DNA from: Homalodisca vitripennis
Taxonomy: Eukaryota > Arthropoda > Insecta > Hemiptera > Cicadellidae
Reading direction: 5' to 3'
Assembly (NCBI RefSeq): GCF_021130785.1
Contig: NW_025776796.1
Span: 186,001-250,000, forward strand
DNA length: 64,000 nt
Below, piece by piece: positions 57,015-64,000 of this stretch. The notes beneath the pieces are model-generated. The model saw only the letters and a program-made list of their open reading frames with translations. It was not told where the DNA came from and ran no database searches. Made by a program: the position numbers and the translations under genes. Every line of letters begins with the position of its first letter. The first letter of the stretch is position 1.

Positions 57015-57315
57015 ATTTAATATCTAAGGAAACAGAAAAGGATACAAGTGTTTACATGTTTATATTTAAGTTGAAAGTTTCATGTTTTAGCATTTTCAAA
57101 ATATTTTCGACTAGCTGCACATCAGTGAAGCACCACCAGGAACACGATGTAATGGCCAGAAGCAGGACCAGGGAGAGGATCAGGAAACGCATGGATGAGT
57201 GACTGTTATCATTTAGATATTGTTGTTTCCTCTATCTCTTGATACACAAAACAGTTTAAATCCTAGTTTTATAGTCTAATAATCTGAACAAAAACACTAG
57301 AATAATTAGTCTTTT
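57015..57315 (+). repeat. Local repeat module, copy 13, left part
   Basis: ATATCTAAGGAAACAGAAAA near 57020. The core is at about 57110-57200 (CACCACCAGGAACACGATGT, AATGGCCAGAAGCAGGACCA, GCATGGATGAGTGAC), then ACACAAAACAGTTTAAATCC near 57244. The core preserves the GTAATGGCCAGAAGCAGGACC wording best. Confidence 0.7.
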
Positions 57316-58929
57316 TTGTAATAATTTCGGTAATTTATAAACTATTTTTCCTTTCTTATAAGGAGTGTGCTTATGAGATGGACTTTCTAAACTATGTCTT
57401 AGATCAATATTTTTGGCATGTTCAAATGGGGTAATTATTAAAATTAGTTGAATTAGGTTTATGTTAGCTGACAATAATTCAAATGCCTTAATACATTTTG
57501 TTTGATTATTTAAAGTAAATTCGTATAAAAACATATTTTGTTGAGTTAAAAATATGAGTATGGTCTATTGTTAAATTATTTAGATAGTTTCATTAACACC
57601 AGATCTCTTTTGTACATTAAATCAAATAAAGGATGGGGATTCGAAGATACATAGTAATAGAAACGCATTGTTATATCCCGTATCGCTATTTAATTCTAAT
57701 TTAAGTAATAACAAGTAATATAATCTTTTTTCATAATAAAATAAAATGAGTCAATGTGGAGAATAATACGTCAGGCTGAACGTTAAATCGAGAGGGAAAA
57801 TTGTTGGAGTAAACTACTTTCATAACGTTGTTAGCAAGTCATTTCAATTGAATAGGATTGTTATTAAATCATAAAACTAACCAAAGGAATTTGTTTTATG
57901 TATTACATATTTTGAGTTAATGACAAATAACCTCCCATTAGTTTTAGGTTAACCATTAAAGTTTTCTTTATCAAATATCTGATATAGAATATCCAACAAT
58001 GGGGTAAACAAGTATAAATAAAATCCGTTACCTTCTTGAAAGTTGCAGGTTGTTAAAACGATAATTTAAATGATCCTTGACATATTTAATACTATTATCT
58101 TTTAAACCGTCCTCTTACGAAAGCGACAACTCTCACAACCATCCAAATATATGGATAGTTCACACCATGTTTCAGAACGGCCACAAAATTAGCTTGTTTG
58201 TACTAAACTGCAACATTTTGTTTTTCCAAGGAGCTAGTGTTTCATTTCTGTGAAAACAGTCTGTTTCGACACCTGCAGTAGTGTATTCTCTTCCTTTGTA
58301 AGACTACCAATTATCAGGCTACCAATAAGTACATGGATTACTTTTATTATACTGAGTAAGATTTGTCAGAGTTGATATTGTCCTAAAATACTAGTTAATG
58401 GTTAAAACTACTCTTTTTGGGCTACGATAAGTATAGCTTTACTTATAATCTCTTTAAATTTTATTTTGGACAACCTGCTAAAGTTCCCGCTTTTCCAAAC
58501 AATTATACATCCTAGATGAAAAGTGCCCTCGTTCTACGTAAGCTCCAGAAAAATTAAAAATTCCCTGCTCTACAAATGATCCACAAAGTTATGGGAACAT
58601 CTACCACTCAACCTCAAAAATAACTGTACCTGACTTTATCAAATCGTATATTTTGTTTTCACTCTGAATACATAAGTAATCTTTCGCCTAAAAGGTAATG
58701 CCCAGAGGGATATTTACAAAGTAACCATTCAAAAATACCATGATGAAATTATATCATAGTAAATAACTTATGACATATATGGTTTCTATATATGATGTAT
58801 GTGTACGGGAGATTAGACAAGTAGAAAATAATAATTTCTTTTTAGTATTATCCTTGACATAAAAAGACGCCAAAAGATAAAAGAATGAGACACCCATATG
58901 AAATATAATTAACAGTTTCCACTGAAACA

Positions 58930-59950
58930 TTATTTTATATTTATAGAACAACAAAGGTCTGATATTTTAATGCTTTTGATCAATAAATAGTATTACGAGT
59001 ATGTGTCAGCATTTTCATAGTCGTACAACTTGCAGCACGTTAGAAAATCACCACATGTAGTACAATGTGACGGTCAGAAGCTGGACGAGGACCAGGACTT
59101 ACAAGGATGGGTTAATTCTATTATTGAGTAATCACAATTTCTCTTAATAATGACTTTTGGTACCCAAATAAATTTACATTTTAGTTATATTGACTATTAA
59201 ATACAACACAAAACTCATGAAAAGGTTATATAAAACGATTACCTAATTCTAAAGAAAATAAAAGGTTCAAATATAATGTATTATTTCGTTGAATTTTATT
59301 TTATTTTTCAAAGACTTTCACGGATTTTCTTTATAGAAAAGCTACTAAACTTTTGTTTGGGCTGTTTTAATCCTCTCTGTACCTAAGCGTGCAGGGAGAA
59401 TCAGGTTCAATCATTTTCCAAATTCTGAGCGTCACACCAAATTTGAACTGCTTTCCATAGTTGATGACCAATATTTAATATTTTATGAGAAGAATGTACC
59501 AAAATACGTCTTCGTGCAACTTTTTCGACTTTTTTTGTTAGGCCAAATATTAAGTATAATTTAAATTATTGTACATTACCTATCTAACATTATAAATACA
59601 CAACTACACCACGTTTAATGTTTAAAACTCAATAATTTTAAATACGGTTTCAAATCATTTTAAAGAAGGTTATAGTCTCAAATTCCTAACTCATTCCGTT
59701 AGTTACGTAAACATTCACCAGAGCACGCATCCACAGTACAAGAGATAAGACATTGCAAATTAAAATGATGCAGTGATAAAAATTCGTAATGAAATATTAT
59801 TTCCATCTTCTAATGGTATTCTTTCTTCTCTAATAATAAGTGAACTTTTGTGTCGTGGTAAACTAGAATAAATCATTCGTATAAAAATGCGTCTGCTGAA
59901 CGTTTAAATTGAAATGACAACAACTTAAAGTACAGCATTAGAAGAAAGAC
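58930..59950 (+). repeat. Local repeat module, copy 14
   Basis: SD1 partner of 29015-30010. The core at about 59030-59110 has AACTTGCAGCACGTTAGAAA, GTGACGGTCAGAAGCTGGAC and GAGGACCAGGACTTACAAGG. CTCTCTGTACC is at about 59372 and GCAGGGAGAATCAGG at about 59391. Confidence 0.75.
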
Positions 59951-60569
59951 TCCAGTACACACCATTTTTATAACGTGAATTTCTTACCAGTATCAATAAA
60001 TGTTAAATCTTTCCAGCGAGTTATACTTTTCATTCATTTATTATATATTATACGTCGCATATTACTTGTTTTAGTTTTGAGACTAACATTTTAATCACAT
60101 CAGAATAAAAGGCACTTATTAATGGGCAGAATAAGTGATTATTAGTTCTAAACCTTTCCATACGTGTTACTTCCGTTAGTTTTGATAGGTTTAATTCGTT
60201 GAAGCAATTGAATTTAATAAAATGACCGTCCTGACTATATATTTACGAAATCTCCCTTAAACCATGAAAACCGCTCTAGTTTTTGTTATGTAATAATAAA
60301 ACCCATTCTCAACATGGTTTAAATTTCAAAAGAACTATTGAGCAATAAACAATAGCTAAGTTTAATATCGTTTTTACCAAGAAACTGATTTAAAATGTCT
60401 GGAATCTAATTGACACCTTACTGTAAGGTTTTTTTCACTTTTTCCAGACTCTATTTCCAAAACTAAATAACTAAAATGTTATTACAGAAATTTGTGGATC
60501 TTAAGTTCCTACTAATAATTTATAAAAGTTAAACCCACTATTTGGGGTAAAAGGTCAGTGAAAGAACCA

Positions 60570-61150
60570 CTTTAGGATGGTGTCTTTCTCCTTGTTATGG
60601 ACGACATGTTTAGGTCTGTAACAGTAGAGGTCTTTTCGCACAGGTATATGCAGATGAGATGACATTGACTGGTAAATTTAAAACCTAAGTCACGTCTAAT
60701 AACCTTAATACAACCCTAAAAGGAGCAATGAACTGGTGTGATAGGATTGTATTCGTTATAACCCGGCCCAGGATGCCCTTGTCAACTTTGGAGGAGGGCA
60801 TCATTTGGAGCCATCGTTCCTTCTTGCCGAGGAAGCTCTACTATCGAGTTGATGTCTCAAGTTAAGTTCTAAATGTTGTTTTTGACAGGTGAATGAATTG
60901 AGGACCACAACTGGATAGGTTCGTTGCAAGGGAATATGGTTACTAATGCAGTTCAGGCTTCCGATCAGAGAGTCTTGTGTTTTTCAGCCTGAGCTATTGT
61001 AGTGGCTTTATATCTCCGGGATCAGATTACTAACTTTTGGGCTGTTGTCTGTTGGTTAAATACTTATCCTTAGGAAGACTGACCTGCATCCTAAGGGCAA
61101 TCTGTCTGGCAATAACAGACCCGGTTACTGGCTTAGATAGTTGTCTTAAT
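60570..61150 (+). pseudogene. R1/LOA-type LINE reverse transcriptase relic, SD1 copy B
   Basis: Same relic as 30630-31220: the CTCCTTGTTATGGACGAC segment (LLVMDD), TATGCAGATGAG (YADE), then GGAGCCATCGTTCCTTC and GACCTGCATCCTAAGGGCAA (LTCILRAICLAI-like). This copy has lost about 10 bases after YADE (TGACATTGACTGG against TGACATGATAATTC in copy A). Shared breaks indicate it was already dead before the duplication. Confidence 0.68.
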
Positions 61151-63039
61151 TTTGCTCGTTTGAGAATTGCAATATTCAGTTTATCACCAAGATGATTGTT
61201 TACTCACTTCAATATAGTTACATATGTTTACTCACTCATATCCAACCTTACGTTATGAATGAGCTGTAAAATTACAATGCTGAATCAAGTATATTGTGTG
61301 TGAATCAATTACACATGAGTTCAGAACACATAGTTCAACGAATTTCCTTCGATTTACTGAAACCATAATTAGTTTACGAAAAATGGTTTCGAATGTTACA
61401 TAAAATCTAATTACATTGCAAAATATTGTTGGAAGGTTTTAATAGTTACTTTTTAGTCGTGTTTTAACACCCACAAAATATACATTTTTTGACAAAAGTA
61501 TAGATTAGAACATTTCAATTCACAATTAATTTCGAACCTAAAAGGAACACTACAATTTAGTCGTTTATAAAGTATCTACATTCTTAACGTCGATTTATTA
61601 GGTAGAAGTAGAATAAATACAGATGGACAAAGATTGAAAATCTCGCTCAGCCAGTACACGTGTAATAACTGTGTGTTTAATTTATTACTACAGTTAATGA
61701 ATTCTTAATGATTAGATCGTGCCACTTTTTTAGATAATAAATATATTGTGTAGTTTATTGTGCTCATATATGTACCCATAAATGCTACCATATTTATCAT
61801 TCTACTATATATGCTGTTTTAATAACCATATATAACGTTAATGTGCACTTGTCTCGTGTGTGCATGATAAACAGTCTTGTTCATATACTTTTTAATAACT
61901 TTATAAAAGGGGGAAAAATCCTCTAATTAGTTCATTTAATTATGTACTGAATCGATCAATTGCACCTACTTTAATAAATTTAGATAATTTAGCTTATAAT
62001 GTTACACCAAGGAATACCTTAACGAGATTATTTTAAATATTATTTTTAGATATCATGCTCATTTATGAGCTTCGATACTTTGAAGGTTTCGTGAGGAATT
62101 CATTAATATCGTACGACGATAAAACAATGAATATGATTCTCTCACAATAAGCCTCTGTTACCTCAGATGCTTACGTAATAAGTAAATAATAATCTCTCCG
62201 GTGTCTAAATTCTACTGTGAGGTATTATATTTATTTGTGACCCACTATGACTTTATTAATTTATAAGGAATTAATTGCTATCGCATGATGATAACTCGAC
62301 GTACAGTTTTGTCTCACAATGTAACTTTGTTGCCTATTGAGACACTTTAACGTTTTGGGAAAGGACTCACAAGCTAAAATTAAGTATATTATGAGATAGC
62401 AGAATATACAAATTGGTTTAACATGTTATTGCTGCCATCCATACGAGTATAAATTAGCATATCGTACTTGTCATAACTATTTTCCCTTACTACGACATAT
62501 GATATTTATTCTTGAAAATATAACATTCTGGAATAAATTTTTTACTGTGACTCTGTTAGAGGTAGAAAACTAGTTTTTTTGTTTGTTTGTTTTTTTTTTC
62601 TTTTAAGTTAGTATCATGAGAATGTTTAGAGAATACTTTAAAATTCAAACTGCTGTAAGTTTTTCTTAGTATCTTAGTAATAAACGTATCAAATTTAGTT
62701 AAAATATGCACAATGGGGTTAGCATGATTATTATAAATGTAAAAAATTGGGATTTATAAAATAAACTTATATATTATTATAGATGCATTATAGTTATGTT
62801 ATTTGTTATATTATTGTTTAGAAATTTAAAACCACACTATTGTAGACTAAGTAGCTGTTGTATAAATTTCATTTAGTATTCTGTCCCTGGATATTGTATC
62901 TAAAAACTAATAATGTAGCACAAATATAAGTTTAGACATGGAACTATCTCTTTAAACACTTTTTAATGTTTTATTCACACTTTTGTCACATTAAAATGTT
63001 CCTAATTGGATAATCAGATAACGAGCGTTCTGTTTAGGG

Positions 63040-64000
63040 TTATTAATAGTCATGACGTCAGAAATATAAGGGACAGCTAAAAGTTAAGCAGAAGTTTACA
63101 CAAAATATTACTTTATATCCATGGAAACAAAATGGCATTTATAATTTAATGTTTTTAAATAAGTCTAAAGTGTTATGTTGCTTCAATTTTCAAATTTAGT
63201 TAAATTCACAGTTAGTCCCGGAAGTAGCACCAGGAATACGATGTGATGTCCAGAAGCAGGAACAGGACCAGGACTTACAAGGATGAGTGACTTTAATTCA
63301 ATATAAATCATAGTTTTTACTCACTATTTCTCGTTACACAAAGCAGTTTACATCATAGTTTTAGCGAGTATTATTCACAGCACAAATCACCAGAATAGTT
63401 CATATTTAGTGCTAACAGAAGTACATAATTCAATTTATTGTTATGTTTTATGTAAAATACACTAATTTGTGCTGTGTTTAATCCTCTCAGTACCCAAAGA
63501 GCACAGGGAGAATCAGTTTACATTATTTAGTACCCAAACATATATTGGAAGTTTTCACGTAGTGTTATCAAAAAAATATATATAGCTGGTAATGAGAAAC
63601 ATTTTCTTGCTCGTTTTTTTCAGCAATATTTCTAGCATTTCTAGTAAGGAAAATTTTCGTAATGAGTTGAAATTAGTCAATGGTTTTTATTTATCATATA
63701 AAAGCAACAACTCATTTTTGTTTTATTAGTATAATTCAATAATTAAAAACTTGGTGCCTAAAAATTGTGACATAAGGTGTTCTACAAGTTTTAACTCATT
63801 ATATTAGTTACCAAAATTCACGCCAGAGCTCTCTTTCACAGTACAGGAGGTAATAACGGGCAAAGAAAAATTTTACAGTATTTTAAATGCCTAATTAGTT
63901 TCAAAAATAAAATTATAAACACACAAACATTAACATTTCTCTCCGTAACTTATAATAATTTAATTTCTGTTTCATCAAGAATTAGAATAAGTAGTTTTGG
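63040..64000 (+). repeat. Local repeat module, last copy (cut by window end)
   Basis: TGACGTCA (63053-63060), TATCCATGGAAACAAAATGG (about 63116-63135), then the core with CACCAGGAATACGATGTGAT and GGACCAGGACTTACAAGGAT, then GAGTGAC. CAAAGCAGTTTACATCATAG is at about 63339-63358, ACAGGGAGAATCAGTTTACA at about 63502-63521, and CCAGAGCTCTCTTTCACAGT at about 63823-63842. Near-complete and the most similar to copy 9. Confidence 0.8.

Larger units (their letters stand above)
57315..64000 (+). repeat. Segmental duplication SD1, copy B (runs off the window)
   Basis: Collinear partner of 26530-34500. It lacks the 27590-28560 block and the tRNA-like insert. It keeps the RT relic and two module copies (about 58930-59950 and 63040-64000). 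The duplication probably extends past 64000. Confidence 0.85.

Noticed and set aside
1..64000. CRISPR arrays, rRNA, bacterial operons or phage genes
   Set aside because: No direct-repeat/spacer arrays, rRNA cores or ribosome-binding-site-led gene clusters; introns and eukaryotic TEs indicate an animal genome.

Overview
The window looks like AT-rich intergenic DNA from an arthropod, most likely an insect. The evidence is the mix of mobile elements (Tc1/mariner, Helitron, jockey/CR1-type and R1/LOA-type LINEs, a solo LTR, tRNA-derived SINE-like copies), eukaryotic GT-AG introns, long (TA)n and (CA)n microsatellites, and no operon-like gene packing. I recognise no host protein-coding gene. Every long open frame belongs to a transposable element (TE).

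Layout: 1-3.9 kb holds copies of a local repeat module. 4.0-6.15 kb is a decayed Helitron with a recognisable 3' end. 7.96-11.49 kb is a 5'-truncated LINE between CA tracts. 11.6-20.9 kb is gene-free, with more module copies, a SINE-like copy and a tandem duplication. 20.91-21.76 kb is a solo LTR with seven 46-bp repeats. 22.7-23.74 kb is a dead jockey-type LINE fragment inside an approximately 110-bp duplication. 26.5-34.5 kb is a segmental duplication whose partner is 57.3-64.0 kb. 34.6-35.2 kb is a mariner relic. 35.5-38.15 kb is a second segmental duplication; its partner, 43.7-51.2 kb, is split by a 4.5-kb transposon (45.78-50.28 kb). That transposon has an apparently intact three-exon gene for a DUF7869-type protein. 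53.2-55.6 kb is a young mariner-type element with an intact transposase and approximately 430-bp inverted repeats.

The background is a family of roughly 1-kb modules with blocks in a fixed order: CRE-like site, CCATGGAAAC block, GGACCAGGACCAGGACTTAC core, AAAGCAGTTTACATCC block, ACAGGGAGAATCAG block, CACCAGAGCTCTCT block. At least 14 cores lie on the plus strand and I saw none on the minus strand, so local head-to-tail duplication explains them better than transposition. Comparing duplicated copies orders the events. The R1/LOA-type RT relic predates the 26-34/57-64 kb duplication. The tRNA-like insert and the 27.6-28.1 kb repeat are missing from the partner copy, and the DUF7869 element landed after the 35-38/44-51 kb duplication.

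The best candidate for something little described is the DUF7869 element: inverted ends, candidate 4-bp target duplication, subterminal repeats, an intact spliced gene and a paralogous segment without the element. All coordinates and alignments were read by eye.
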